A DNA stretch of 64,000 nt, taken from Dermanyssus gallinae. Taxonomy: Eukaryota; Arthropoda; Arachnida; Mesostigmata; Dermanyssidae. The notes under the pieces are model-generated. The model saw only the letters and a list, made by a program, of their open reading frames with translations, was not told where the DNA came from and did not search any database. The position numbers were made by a program, and so were the translations under genes. Of the stretch, positions 11,926-24,910 are shown piece by piece. The stretch lies in assembly GCA_003439945.1 (NCBI GenBank), contig QVRM01007076.1, positions 345,001 through 409,000 on the forward strand. Reading direction: 5' to 3'. Numbering within the stretch: position 1 is the stretch's first letter; the number at the start of each line of letters is the position of its first letter.

Positions 11926-14475
11926 GCGCATAAGGATCTGGTAGAGGACCTCTGTAAAAAGAGGTTGCACCTGGATTCCAACCCTGACGAATCTGAGCTT
12001 CCTGGGCCTAGTCGGCCTCGACACTCTGAATCAAATGGCCCCTATAATCCATCCCAAAAAGATATTATTATGCTCAGGTGAGGACCACACTATCGCCTTA
12101 AACGACTTTCTGAACAAACATTTTACACACGCTGTCCGACGTCGTGCCTTTAGAGAAACATATTCCACTGAAGCGCGAATATCTAAAAGGCAACAACGAA
12201 GTCAAGACTACGCAACCACTCAAAAACTTTTTAGCCAAAACCGATTCAAATGCGCTCATGAGGTGCTGGACGGCAAACACACCATACACAACATGCAGGC
12301 CACCGAAGTTGAAGAACACTGGGCCAACACGATGACACAACCACCCTCTGAACCACTCCCTTGCCCCGTATACACTCCCAACTCTGATCCCTTCGAGGTT
12401 TCCCTCCCTATCTCCCTAAAGAAAACCCACGTAGCTCTCCGCGTACCTTCTAAAGCACTAGGCTTGGACTGGATTTGTCTTTCGTCGCTCCGTAAACTCT
12501 CGTTAGAAGTAGTCTGTTGTATTCTTAACATACTATTAATTAGCGATATTGTCTCAGCCCATGAAACTGCTCGCTTAGCGTTCATTCCTAAAATTAACAA
12601 TGCCATATCCCCAAGCGATCTGCGACCCCTATCTATTAGTTCATACTTACAACGAACGCTTACCAAAATTCTCTCTAGACGCCTCCAGAACTCTATTAAG
12701 CTTCTCCCAATCCAGCGAGCGTTTCTCCCCTATAATGGTACCTTCGAAAACCTTGCGGTTCTGGATGGTATCCTTAACGATGCCAAGTCTGCAGGACGTG
12801 AGCTCAGACTCGCCTCAATCGACCTCCGTAAGGCGTTCGACATGGTGCGTCATGACTCTGTCCTGTGGTCACCCCGGACTCGCGGATACCCGGAGGTATT
12901 CATTAATTATATCGAACGCTTGTACCTCTTATCTAAACCTCTCATAGAATTTGGACAAGAATGTCGCATATTTCGGCCAACTAGGGGTGTTAGGCACGGA
13001 GATCCTCTGTCCCCCCTTTATTAATTCTAGTTCTCGACGACAAGCTTTCAAAATTAGACAAAACTAATATCGGGTACCAACTTACTGATGACTTCCGCCT
13101 TATGGGTTTGGCCTCTGTGGATGATCTCATCCTCCTAGCCTCCACGAAATCTACTCTCCAACGGCTCTTCAATATTGCGGACCCCCTTTTGAAATCCCGA
13201 GGCCTTCAAATTAATACCAATAAAAGCATTACTATCTCCCACCTATTTAACAGGAAGGAAGGTAAAGGTTTTATTAATACCGTACCAGAATTTAACGTTG
13301 GAGATCGGCAATTGCCAGCTAAAGGTATGAGCGATCGATGGAGATATCTTGGAGTCGACTTTGACAGCAATGGCAGAGTTGACTCCACCAAGGGTATACT
13401 TCTTAATGTACTCAACAGACTCACAATAGCTCCCCTTAAACCCCACCAAAGACTCATATTTTTGAAAGACTTTCTCATTCCCCGCCTTCTATATAAACTG
13501 GTCTCCGGTCCCAGACCATCTCACGCACTCCTTAGCGACCTATATAAAGAGATCAGAAAGGTTGTTAAGTAAAAATGGCTTAAACTCGACAACTCGGTGC
13601 CGAACGCCTACGCACACAGCACACGGCGGTCTGGACATCTCCTGCCTCCAAACATTTATCCCCAGACTCCGCCTCTCCCGTCTGACAGCACTACAACACT
13701 CCACGCACCCTGGGCTCCAATGAATGCCGATTACTGGTCTCAACAACTACAAAACACGTTCAATGGGGCACATTTGAAAAAAGCACACGAAACGCCCTTT
13801 GTACATTACTGGATTAAGGGTATGCCCTACCTATCTGGTAAGGAGTATTTAAACCTACTAAAGCTCAGGATCAACGCACTACCAACCCGTGCCAGATTGG
13901 CCAGGGGACGCCCGGGCTACAACAAACGTTGTAGGCACGGGTGTCATGCGCCTGAGACGTTGGCTCATGTCACTCAGATGTGCGATACAACGCACAAACA
14001 AACTATAAAAAGACATGACGACGTCTGTGATCGCGTGGCGCGTCTCCTCCGCGAAAGGGGTCATGAAGTGGTTCGTGAGCGAGTATTCCGTCGACCGGGC
14101 GCACCGGGTCTAAAGCCCGACCTTGTCATAACAACACCAACCGAGGTCTGGGTTTTAGATGCCGAGGTTTGCGGCCCGAACAGGGACCTCGCAAAAGCGC
14201 GGCAGGACAAGATTACCAAATATGACGTCGAGTTCCTAAGAGCGGCGCTCCCCGACCCGCAAAAACCTCGCAGATTCGGATCCATGACTATCTCTATGAG
14301 TAGTGTATGGAACTCTGAAAATGCGAGTACGCTCTTGGGGCTCGGCGTCACGAAGAGGAATCTTATGGATCTTACCGTTTTAACGTTGCAAGGAACCTTG
14401 AGGATATACCGCTTGCACCGGGTCCATAAGAGCGGGGGCTACCATCAAGCAAGGACACGGGCAGCTGATTCTTAA
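11926..14475 (+). pseudogene. R2-like ORF: reverse transcriptase and restriction-like endonuclease, broken
   Basis: The first part (11926-12081) is in one frame, then the reading moves to another frame for 12035-13024. Motifs are SIDLRKAFDMVRHDS (catalytic Asp of motif A) and GVRHGDPLSP at about 13000. A C-run at 13011-13016 is one base short, which moves the frame. Motif C reads ASVDDLILLAS where AFADD is usual. An in-frame TAA stands at 13570. The C-terminal part has the CCHC knuckle CRHGCHAPETLAHVTQMC and the endonuclease KPDLVITTPTEVWVLDAEV. The protein cannot be made intact. Confidence 0.85.
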
Positions 14476-14595
14476 CCTCACGCGACACCTTTTTACCACA
14501 ATTTTTATTAAGGCGAGCACTACCGAGTGTGCAAACGTATTGTAAACGATTAATAAATCATCACAATATTTCTCTCTCTCTCTATATATATATAT
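11926..14595 (+). mobile_element. Degenerate R2-like non-LTR retrotransposon, 5'-truncated
   Basis: Coding similarity starts at 11926, just after a (TA)10 tract at 11901-11920, and runs to a stop at 14475. A short 3' region follows and ends in TC/TA repeats at about 14572-14596. The order is reverse transcriptase, CCHC zinc knuckle, then restriction-like endonuclease, as in R2-clade elements. The N-terminal zinc-finger and Myb part is absent. Neither flank looks like 28S rDNA. At least three lesions disrupt the frame. Confidence 0.85.
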
Positions 14596-14758
14596 ACATT
14601 TTTTAATGCGGCTTTTCGAGGGCCGAGATCTTCTACAGTGGTATGTCGAGTTTGCCTTCCGCTCAAGTTTGGGTATGTTGGCCCGCTGGTCTCGATACAC
14701 GGGATGCATAATTTACGTTTAAGCATAAGAGCTACCAAAATAAGTAGGAATTAGTTTA

Positions 14759-14760
<2 letters not shown>

Positions 14761-14831
<71 letters not shown>

Positions 14832-14870
14832 ATATATATATTATATATATCTTCTATCTCTTATATACCT
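14761..14870. repeat. (TA)n array
   Basis: Long perfect then interrupted TA repeat. It grades into the TC-rich block that follows. Confidence 0.95.
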
Positions 14871-14876
14871 ATATAT

Positions 14877-14942
14877 ATCTATATCTATCTATCTATATCT
14901 CTCCTGTCTCTCTCTCATCTCTCCCCCTCTCCTCCCGCTCCA

Positions 14943-14978
<36 letters not shown>

Positions 14979-15147
14979 TCCTCCCTCTCTCTATACCCCT
15001 CTCCTCTCTCTCTCTCCCTCTATTCTCTCTCTCTCCCTCTCTTCTCTCTCTCTCTCTCTCTCTCTCTCCCACTCCTCTCCCTTCTCCCTCTCTCGCTCTC
15101 TCTCTCTCTCCCTCTCATCTCTTCTCTCCTCTCTCTCTCTCTCTCTA
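14877..15147. repeat. (TC)n-rich simple-sequence block
   Basis: About 270 bp of nearly pure TC/CTCC repeat. Any open frame here is an artefact of low complexity. Confidence 0.95.
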
Positions 15148-16138
15148 TATATACATTAGAATTTATAACTACCAGAATACCAGAAAGGTAGGGGGGAGAG
15201 AAAGGCAAACGAGGGGCTGACGAACTTGCGGAAAGCGGCGGAAGCCAGCTGACATTTGGTACGTTTTCGGCGGCGCCGCCGACGTCTTTCTGGTTGGGAA
15301 CAGGGGCAGCGGGGGGGGGGGAAGGGCTGGCCTTCCCTGCCCCGGCTCCTCCCACCTCCTGAGCTCGCTGGTCCGACCCGCGATCTGACCCTCGTCGAGT
15401 AAGTGGAACGGTGCAGCGGCCGAAAAGCAGTTTCCTCATTGAGCTCAATGGCTTCCGGCGTGGCCACGCCACCGTGTAGCGGCAGTCGCGCATCGAGTGG
15501 TACTCAAGTTCGCCACTATTCGTCCTCCGTCTGTCGTCGTTGTGTTCTGGCAATCACCCGTCACCTCCTTCTCCTCCTTATTCCTCTCCTTTTTTTTATC
15601 CTCCTGTTCTCTTTCTCTCGAGCCTCCTCGAGGACCAAGGCGCAAGCAACAGTATCGCGTCGGCGTAGTGAGTCCGTCGGTCAGTCGGTAGTGCCGGGCC
15701 ACGTGGGGTTTAAGGGGGTTGAGGGGGTGGGGTGGTGATGGTGGTGCTGCTGCTGTGGCGGCCCATCCTGCAGTTATATTCCCATGCTGTTATACGTTGT
15801 TTCGTGCTTGGGGGAGAGAGAGGGTTGAAGGGTAGCCAAAACGAACGAGCATCCCTTGCCCCTTCCCCACCACACAGACGAGTATCGTCGTCTCTGCGAA
15901 TTGTTCTCTACCTGGTACGTCCGGGCTTCCTATTCCCTACTCTGGCAACGACCTACATATCGCCTTTCTATCTAGCCGACTTGCTGGAGGGCCGCCGTCT
16001 GTATTGGATTTAAGGTTTGCCGAGTAAACGAAAACACTACGACGAACGAATTGCCTCTAGAAAAGCCTCACGACGAGATACGGTTCTCGTCCTCTTCTGT
16101 TTATCATTCGTTTGCCGTTAGAGAGGTGTGTGCGCGTA

Positions 16139-16170
<32 letters not shown>

Positions 16171-16821
16171 AGCACATGTACATGTATACCGTGGTGGTAG
16201 ATTGCTTGATCGCGTATACGCAGCCCGTTCCGATGAACGAAGACTATTTCGGCGTCTAGCGCTGGCGACAATGGCCGAAAGGGTCGGAAGTGGGCAGCTC
16301 GTTGGATACCTTAGATGCGATGCCCAAGTACCTCTTATAGTTGATGGTAATGCTACCAGCCGTCCTAGTAGTACCGGCTATAGCAGCAGCTGTGGTAGTT
16401 TCTTTCAGATAGCAAAGATCTTATACATACATAACACCTTTTATATATATATATATCGGGAGCTCTTTGGACTTTTATCCTTTTGTCTTTAAAACCTAAG
16501 GAGGTTCAGGTAAATTCACCGAAAGTGTTATTGGTAAGGTATTCAGATGTCTAAGATTAGCCACGGGGGACCTGCGTGCTAATAAATGTTTGCCACGGCA
16601 TACGGCAAAATAATTGGCTATACAGCGCGGTAAAGCTACGGTGGTGCTTGGCACGTTGTCCATTTGGACACCGGCATGGGGTCTGGTAGAGACGTAGAGT
16701 TGATTTAGTTTGTCGCCACGTTCTCTTTGAGCTAATTGGATGCACCCCACCATGATTGAATAAATTCAGTATATATTTTATTCAGAGGCTATAACATGAG
16801 TCTAAAAGGTGGTCTAGATAC

Positions 16822-16870
<49 letters not shown>

Positions 16871-16993
16871 CGAATTTATCTTATACTTCACCCAGGGTAA
16901 ATTAGTATATGGTAAGGCAATTTGATAATCGCATCGACAATTCGTTACACCGTCGCCCGTATAAAACTGGTGACTGGTAGAAAATCATTTGTA

Positions 16994-17030
<37 letters not shown>

Positions 17031-19832
17031 ACAAACGTAGGCCAAGCAAACACGGAAACTGCCGAGGGACGGCTCGTTAAACTCGTTTTCATCTCGCGTT
17101 CGATGTCAACGAAGTGGTTTTAAGTCGCTAATGCGTTGCTCGGTCGTGTACGGAACGGACGGCATCCACACGTTCTTCAGGCGTAGCATCCGCGCAGTGG
17201 TATGCAGTTATTCATTCATTCCTCGTTTCGTGCGTTATTTACTTCCTGCAGGCTATGGCTCTCATACGCGCGAGGGACATCGGCTGCGTCAACTGATCCG
17301 TCTCATCTGTCAGCCTGAATTAGGCTTGTTAGTAGGCGCGCGCAAACGCTAGTGAAAGATTTCAATTGCTCTCCTCGGCTTTCCCTTCCAGCCACCGTTG
17401 GCTATGACAGTTTGTCGTCGTCGTCGTCCTGGTCGATGTCGTGGTCGGCCATTACTGCATTCATATGGTATACGTATGCAGGACGGCGCAGATGCGGCGG
17501 GACTCCTGCCTCACTCACGATTACGCGAAATATCTATAAGTTTGAGAGTGTATGTGCATAACGAACCCCCCTTTCCTCTCCCTACAATCACCCCTGTGCC
17601 GCGCTGCAGTGTGGTTGAACTGGATAAACCTCGATCTAGACCATCCTTCGTCCCCTACGGGCTTGGAACTAATCGTGAGGTATATATCTTTAATGCACCG
17701 AGGGCCGGACATGTTGAGATACCTAGGGTTTCCCCAAGAGTCCTTGTGGCAGCAGCATGGCCACTGACTCTCAGCGGTGTATGGTTTATCAGCAATTCTC
17801 AAATAAGCATCGCTCAAAGAAAATTCGATCAACAACAGGGCTCGGATCGGCGACACCCTGGTAGATGACAACCATGACTAGCGCAATAGTCAGATAAACC
17901 TTTATCTAGATCTCGACGTCCGAACTGTGCGCATTTATATATATATATATATAAAAGCGTAGAAAAAAGAACGATTATATACTTTATCTACCGAATGACT
18001 ATATATTGGTTATAGCTAATATAGCTTGATTCAAACGCTGTATCTAAATGAAAGCAAACATTTGTAGATAATATAAGAGATTACTTATAGATAAGTTAGA
18101 GATTAATCATTCCTAATAGACATATTTGTTTAATGTAACTTCCGTTGATTTAAGTCGCCGCTTCAACGACTTAAATTGCTTGCAAGCGGCTTGCTGCAAA
18201 ACTGCCTATCAAAATTGGTAAGTGTTTGCTGAATGCAGTAGGCAGGTTTGTGTTTTGTGTCGAGCTTTGTGCGAGACTCGCCTAATAATAACGACCCACA
18301 CGTAGTAATGCAGATGATTTCAATCTGGACTGCAAGGCGGCCACGAGTGCATATCACAAACCATGCTTATATCACAGACCAGCTACCCTTACGTTTAACG
18401 GCTGCTATGAGCTGATGCGCCGTTCGCCTGGTACTCTTGTTGCAAATAGACACAGATTTTATTTTCGTTCCACTACGAGGAGCAACATGCACTATCGCAG
18501 TGAGTCACTTGTATCTAGAGACCTTACACTGCGCATTCTATCGTGAGTCTTCCGCCCTGCTGTGTAGGAAACCGATTCTGCTTTTTCTAAAACCGCGTCC
18601 TAACAGCTTGTATCCTGTCATGTAAGCAGACTCAGTGCGTAGAGAGTTTACAACACAGGTTACCAGCTGTTTACGAGGCCGTTAAGCGAAAGGTCCGAAA
18701 AGCGCGAATACTCGCTGACCTTTGCAATCCGCTCGTCTCCATCCTTCTCATCGTGATTGGCGTGCTTTTTTGAGCTGTTTTAAGCTGCTCAAGCATGAAG
18801 CCAGTTCAAGGTAGCTTACTTGTTTACTTGTTAGCTTATGTTTACGCTGTACCTTGTTCACATCGTGAAGCAAGCCATGTTCAGGAGCATCTCTGTAGCG
18901 AATCTTGGTTTCGGTTGTCGTTAAAGCGTAGCCCGTTAATAATACGACTGCCTTTCTGGCGAGGCAGACCATCGCACGGATGTCCACTCTGACATACGAA
19001 CAGAATACTCGTTAGCAGTGAGCGCAGTGAGGCTTGAAGTCGTCGTCGTTGTCACCATGAGTAATTGGTAGCCTGGAAGATTGACGTATCCGATGCGCCA
19101 TTCGTCCAGTAAGGGCTCGACCTCGAAAAGATAGGGTAGGGCCTGCGGTTCGCTTCAGCCGAGTGACTTGAACAACCGACGTCGTAGATCCTCACGGGGT
19201 GATGGACTGAAACACGCAAAACAACAACAACAGCCAAGCGAAAGCCAGACGCCTATGCAAGAGGTCAGTGGATCCCTATCCACCACTGCCCCCATGACTC
19301 GAGCGCGAAGTTGTTTACGCACAAACATTGGCAAAGATGCGAATGGAAACACAACCCACAAGTAATATGCGGATAGGCGGCTCTACCGGCATACAATGAA
19401 AGCTCTCTTCGTGTGTGAGGGCTTTTCAGTAGCTACTCTCTTTATTTACAATTCTAGGCACGGTAAACCACGGCAATTAAAAACACTCCCCCATACAAGA
19501 GGCTCGACTGGAAAGCTTCAGACACCCATAGACATAATTGCAGCCGGCCATTAAGCATCAGCGCTATAACGAATAAATACTAACTCGCAGTCTTGAAATA
19601 GAACGCATTTCCAATTACTCTGGGGCACAGGTGTGGGTTAGTTCAAAACACGTATAGACAGAATAGAGGAGGACAATAGTTTACACCCCGTTATGAGCTA
19701 AATTAATTATTGACTTGCTATATATATATATATATATATAGGATGTCTTAGACAGAGCATAACGCCTGTAGTGACCGTAACAGGTTGTGTCTGCTCTATT
19801 TAACTGTCCTTTTTGTTTGTATGTTTTTGCAG

Positions 19833-19877
19833 ATTCGTTCATAGCCGGCAACAAGCTCTATGAGAAGTCTGTCCATG
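19833..19877 (+). CDS. Candidate 45-nt micro-exon, unknown gene
   Basis: Preceded by a good polypyrimidine tract and acceptor (TTTGTATGTTTTTGCAG) and followed by donor CATG|GTAAGA. In phase 1-1 it is open and reads SFIAGNKLYEKSVHG; the length is a multiple of three, as for a cassette exon. No partner exon was found, so this could be chance. Confidence 0.35.
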
Positions 19878-20644
19878 GTAAGAAGTTAATGTGTGGCACA
19901 ATGTGTACATGCAAACGCACCACATACATTGCGCACATATGCTTGATAAGGAGTTTCTCTATCAACATTGTGTGCGCCCATACGAACGTGTACGATGTGC
20001 GTTCGAACAGTGGTAACTGTTTGCATACTTCCAGATGGCAGCCACTTACACCGACGTGTGGCCAAATACTATGGGGGGCAACAGCAACCGGAAAACAAAT
20101 CACAATTTCGTTTCGTTAGTCTTTATGTGATGGGCCATTGGGCAAGCATTAATTAGTCTTGATGTCGAACGCAGAGTGGACAAGTGCGCAGCTTACTTGC
20201 ATGGCATCCTATGGACATGGCGCCTCCTCAGCTTGTGGCGTTTGCACTCGATTAATCCACAAAGAGAGACAAACAACGCATGCTCCATGAGTTCGAAGGC
20301 ACGGGGCGGCTCCTTCAGAAGCACGGGTGCACTTACGCTATCTCGACGAGGTCCGAACGCTCTCTCGTTTTATCACTCGTTTGGCCTGCCGGGCAGCATA
20401 GAAGGTTCTGTGTGGGCTGGAGCGATGCACGGGCAAGCAGCAACAGCAGCAGCGGGTTCTGGTTCTCCCTGGCTAGCACCGTTGCTTTTGTGGTGTTCTC
20501 CACCGTGCGGCGACTTTATACGTCTCCATAGAGTTGGGCCTTGTCGTCATTCTGAACGGCGACGGACGGCCCAGCACACTTTCCTTCCAGCTATAAAAGT
20601 CGATGGCCAACTCCGGGGCATTTCGAGCCGTGATGAAAAGCAGC

Positions 20645-20800
20645 GACGATGACGACAACATCAACAACAATAATAGCAACAACAAAACAACAACAACAAC
20701 AACCAAGGCAGTAGCAACAACAACAATTATATGGATAACACCAACAACAACGACAGTGACGTCAGAGGCATCAGCAACAACAACCACGGCAGGAGTAACA
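20645..20800. repeat. CAA/CAR-rich trinucleotide tract
   Basis: Impure CAA/ACA repeat. It gives Thr/Asn or Val/Leu runs in open frames on either strand, so the open frames are not evidence of coding. Confidence 0.8.
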
Positions 20801-21827
20801 GCCTTGACAACGGAGGTGTAAATACACGACAAAGTTGAATGCGAAGCCAGTTGAAGACCGACGTAAGGTAGTGTGATGAGGGAGCGAATACGAATAGAAG
20901 CAAACAACGGAGCGAAATCCCAAGAGAAAGAGAGAGAGAGGAAGAGAGAAATAGAGAGAAAAGAAGAGCACGAGCTGAGCAACAAAGGAAATAAAAACAT
21001 ATAATTGTACATTACACTGTACGACTAGAATAGAGTCCTCAATTTACCACACTGTCCTGGCGACTGAAATCCTGCGTCTCTGTAAGTATCTGAGTCTATA
21101 CGCGAGTGTATATATATATATATATATAATGACAGAGGATTTTTCACGGTCGAGCGCGTTTCACCTACTTGTTCGCCCGAGACCCCCGCGGGCCAATAGG
21201 CCGGCCCAACTCAGGCAGCGACGTTGGCGATTTATGAGTCTCGCGAGAAATCACACCTACTAATGCACCTGTCACTGGCTCGCCTGCTCAGGCACGGGCT
21301 GACGGTCTCGTTCGCACGCTTACCTGCCTTCGAAGCGGATCATGGCCATCATAGGACTCGGACTGACGAGTATTTCGAGTCTGTTTGATTCGAAATAGCT
21401 GTTAGCTGAACTATCTGCCAGGCCACCGGCCGGCTGTGTCTGTCCTTAATCTGTCCAATCCTGCCAACCTACGCTAATCACCTGCACAAGGTATTGTTTC
21501 AACAGGGTGTGTGGCAGCGAAGTTGAGACTGGCCTCTTTGGCGGGCCGTCTGAACGTATCCGGTGTGCGTTCGCGCGTGATGTCCGGTATCATCCGACGA
21601 AAGCCAATTTCAAGTAGACAATCTAAACGAATGCTTGCTGCCATAACCGACCGAGCAACTGCGGGCCAGGCGTTTCGGCCCAGGCCAATTATTGTTAACG
21701 TGCTTCGCGGTGAATGAACTCTTGCTGAGCCTGTGATAGTATTTGCTAGCTTGGCAAAGGCGACGGTCTACAAGATTGCGGAGGAAACTGAAACCGTGTG
21801 AGTAGATTCTGAGTGCAATAGTTTACG

Positions 21828-23000
21828 CATATGCTTCTAAGACCAAGCTGGTTCTAGCAAGCGTTGAGGTGCACGCGCTTCCAAGGCCGAGCTGGTTCTA
21901 GCAAGCGTTAAGGTGCACGCGCTTCTAAGGCCGAGCTGGTTCTAACAACCACTGAAGTGCTCGCGCTTCCAAGACCGAGGTGGTATTAACAACCACTGAG
22001 ATACACGCGCTTCCAAAACCGAGCTGGTTCTAACACTTACTGAGGTGCACGCACTTTCAAGACCGAGCTATTTCTAACAACCACTGAGATTCACGCGTTT
22101 CCAAAACCGAGCTAGTTCTAACAACCACTGAGGTGCACGCGCTTCCAATACCGAGCTAGTTTTAACAACCACTGAAATGCACGCGCTTCCAAAACCGAGC
22201 TGGTTCTCACAACCACTGAGGTGCACACGCTTTCAAGACCGAGCTGGTTCTCACAACTACTGAGGTGCACGCGCTTCCAAGACCGAGCTGGTTTTCACAA
22301 CCACTAAGGTGCTCGCACTTCCAAGACCGAGCTTGTTCTAACAACCACTGAGGTGCACGCGCTTCCAAGACCGAGCTTGTTCTAACAACCACTGATGTGC
22401 ACGCGCTTCTTAGACGTGTTCTAACAGCTACTGAGGTGCACGCGCTTCTAAGGCGGGTTCTAACAACCACTGAGGTGCACGCGCCTCCAAGGCCGAGCTG
22501 GTTCTAACAACCACTGAAGAGCACGCGCTTCCAGAACCGAACTGATTCTAACAACCACTGAGGCGCACGCGCTTCTAAGACGGATTCTAACAACCACTGA
22601 GGTGCACGCGCTTCTAAGGCTTCTACAGAGGCACCCTGTGTACTCCTCGTGATAGTTCGTATATGAACACACCAGGTAGTGGTAGCCACGAAGTGCACGC
22701 GCTTCCAAGACCGAGCTTGTTCTAACAACCACTGATGTGTACGCGCTTCTTAGACGTGTTCTAACAACCACTGATGTGTACGCGCTTCTTAGACGTGTTC
22801 TAACAGCCACTGAGGTGCACGCGCTTCTAAGGCGGGTTCTAACAACCACTGAGGTGCACGCGCTTCCAAGGCCGAGCTGGTTCTAACAACCACTGAGGTT
22901 CACGCGCTTCCAAAACCGAGCTGATTCTAACAACCACTGAGGTGCACTCGCTTCTAAGACGGGTTCTAACAACCACTGAGGTGCACGCGCTTCTAAGGCT
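21828..23000. repeat. 44-bp tandem minisatellite
   Basis: About 25 tandem units with a 44-bp period and a core like GCGCTTCCAAGACCGAGCTG, then GTTCTAACAACCACTGAGGT. Some units lack part of the core (about 36 bp, GCTTCTTAGACGTGTTCTAA). The period was measured between GCGCTT at 21875 and 21919. It is translatable in one minus frame with no stops in places, but the product is pure repeat and not a gene. Confidence 0.92.
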
Positions 23001-23073
23001 TCTACAGATGCACCCTGTGTACTCCTCGTGAAAGTTCGTATATGAACACACCAGGTGGTGGTAGCCACGAAGT
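22367..23073. repeat. Higher-order duplication within the minisatellite
   Basis: The block 22367-22692 recurs at 22709-23072 with one extra short unit. Each block ends in a non-repetitive 75-bp tail (GCACCCTGTGTACTCCTCGT, TCGTATATGAACACACCAGG). Confidence 0.85.
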
Positions 23074-24792
23074 ATGTATCTAGAATACATATAGCAATTG
23101 TCACATGCAAGATCAGATCAGAGGTAAAGGGTACTGAAAATTTACAGGTCTTCAAGGTCTATCAGACTTGTTTAACCATATTTTTCTATTCCGACGCAAT
23201 TATTTTGAATTATACCGTACGCAGCGTCTTCTGTCTTAACAAAAGGCACACAGCCTAACGAGATGTACACCAAGCGGCTCTCTACTCGCATTGCCAAGCA
23301 ATGTACTCGCTTCATAGACATTGCGAAGCACATTTCAAGCAAATCAAAGTTTGTCTGAATAAGGTCCCCATACTCTGTTAAACCCAGAGATTAACCTTGG
23401 AACAACCTTGAGGTAGAAGAGTGCTACTGCCTTGGGGGTGGACAGTCACCGGACGTTGCCTACCTCTAGGGGCCAAATATAAGAAACTCCATCCTCATAG
23501 CCTCGAAATAGTGCCAAACAAATCCGAACCTTAAGGGGGGGCGGGGGAAGAGGGGTTTTAGTGGGTGAGAGTCCCACACTAGGATCTGAGAGTTGCCAGC
23601 TCGGCTTGTGCATAATACATTTTCCAAAACCTCCAAAAATGGGAGCCAAATATTGTCTATATTTAAATGCATCGCAAGAACTACAAGCACCAACAAATGT
23701 CTCTCTAGCGTGTAGCCAGAGAATTGTACAACAAGACAGCTTTGCAGGCTTCTTTACATATTATTCCTACCAACTTAAATTCTGCCAATAAAGGCGTTTG
23801 CTGTTTTATGCTGTGCATTACAATTAAGACTACTTATCACAAATGAGGTCAGCTTCCTACAAGTCGAGCGTACGCAAATACCACCCTTGCCACCAAGCTT
23901 ATTCGAGCTGCAGGTTGACGCTAAAAAATCGAAGCCTGAACAAGTAGGGACATTAAAATACTTAAGGCATAACCGAATAACAGATACAAGCTAACTTAAG
24001 CAGTATTATTTAACAAGTAAAAACTAAATTTACTGCGTAAAGCCGTTTATGACTGTTGAGAGCAGGAAGAATGTTCAGCTGTTAATGTTTTCAAGCAGGT
24101 TGTAGCTTTTGGATATACAGCATGAAATTCCTTTTAAAAAACACATGCAATTAAGTAACATAAAATTCACTCTTCCGTCCAAATCCAACCCTGAAAAATT
24201 ATTTTTGCTGTTCAAATGAAGACTGTTCAGATGGCATTAATTTATATATTTACCGCACACTCTTCTTAAATGTTTTTAATAACGTGATCCCAGCCGGCGT
24301 CAGATTCGTCATAACAAATAAAATTTGTCTCGGTTTCAGTAACGACCACTCAGTTGTGTCGTACAGGGAAACGTTAAATTATCGCACCCTGCACTGTGGG
24401 CTATTCTCAGCTGGTGTCGCATTCGAAACAACAACAGTATCAAGAGCAGCCACAGCTATGGCCCTCCTAGTTAATTTTCTAAACATTATTTTCGTTGAAC
24501 TTTTGATCAAAGCAGCTTTCGTTCTCTGCTGTCCAGTGGCGCTTCTTCCAGACCACACTTGTTTAGAAGGTAATCAAACTAAGGTTGGTTAGTGCAGGCG
24601 ACACAACAGACTAGAGTATTATCCGTCCCCTACGGCTTGGAATCACCGTCGGACGACATACCTTCAATTGCACCAAACGCTTGTTGGAATGTCTAGGGTT
24701 TTCTAAGAGTCTCTGGAATGGTTTGGTCGCTGCCTCTCGGCAGTATTGTTTATTATCTATTTTCAATGAGCTTTGCTCACTGAAATTTTTTT

Positions 24793-24910
24793 GTAGTGGC
24801 GGTGGCTTAGGCGGCTAGGCTAACGCACCGTTCGAAACGGAGCAACCATGGTTAGCAAAACAATCACTAGTTTGAGCCCCGGCCGTGCTGGTTGAATTTG
24901 TTGAACGTGG
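24793..24910 (+). mobile_element. Possible tRNA-derived SINE fragment
   Basis: GGTGGCTTAGGCGGCTAGGC resembles an A-box region, and AGTTTGAGCCCC about 70 bp later resembles a B box. No target-site duplication or second copy was found in the window. Confidence 0.4.

Larger units (their letters stand above)
15150..21800. other. No gene recognised; GC-rich patches
   Basis: GC-rich patches at 15180-15740 and 17050-17460 could hold promoter or 5' untranslated sequence, but no exon with conserved residues is seen. (TA)n tracts occur at 16149, 16825, 16999, 17939, 19721 and 21111. The only splice-bounded candidate is at 19833. Confidence 0.5.

Noticed and set aside
13597..14475. Independent host gene
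   Set aside because: It is in the same frame as the upstream reverse-transcriptase part after one TAA, and carries the CCHC knuckle and endonuclease of the R2-like element.
11926..14600. rDNA insertion site of an R2 element
   Set aside because: No 28S-like sequence is seen on either side; both flanks are microsatellite or unique DNA.
15020..15553. Arg/Glu-rich open frame on the minus strand
   Set aside because: More than half is the TC-rich simple-sequence block; the rest has no recognised motif.
21828..23000. CRISPR-like direct repeats
   Set aside because: The 44-bp units are contiguous with no unique spacers, and the genome is eukaryotic.
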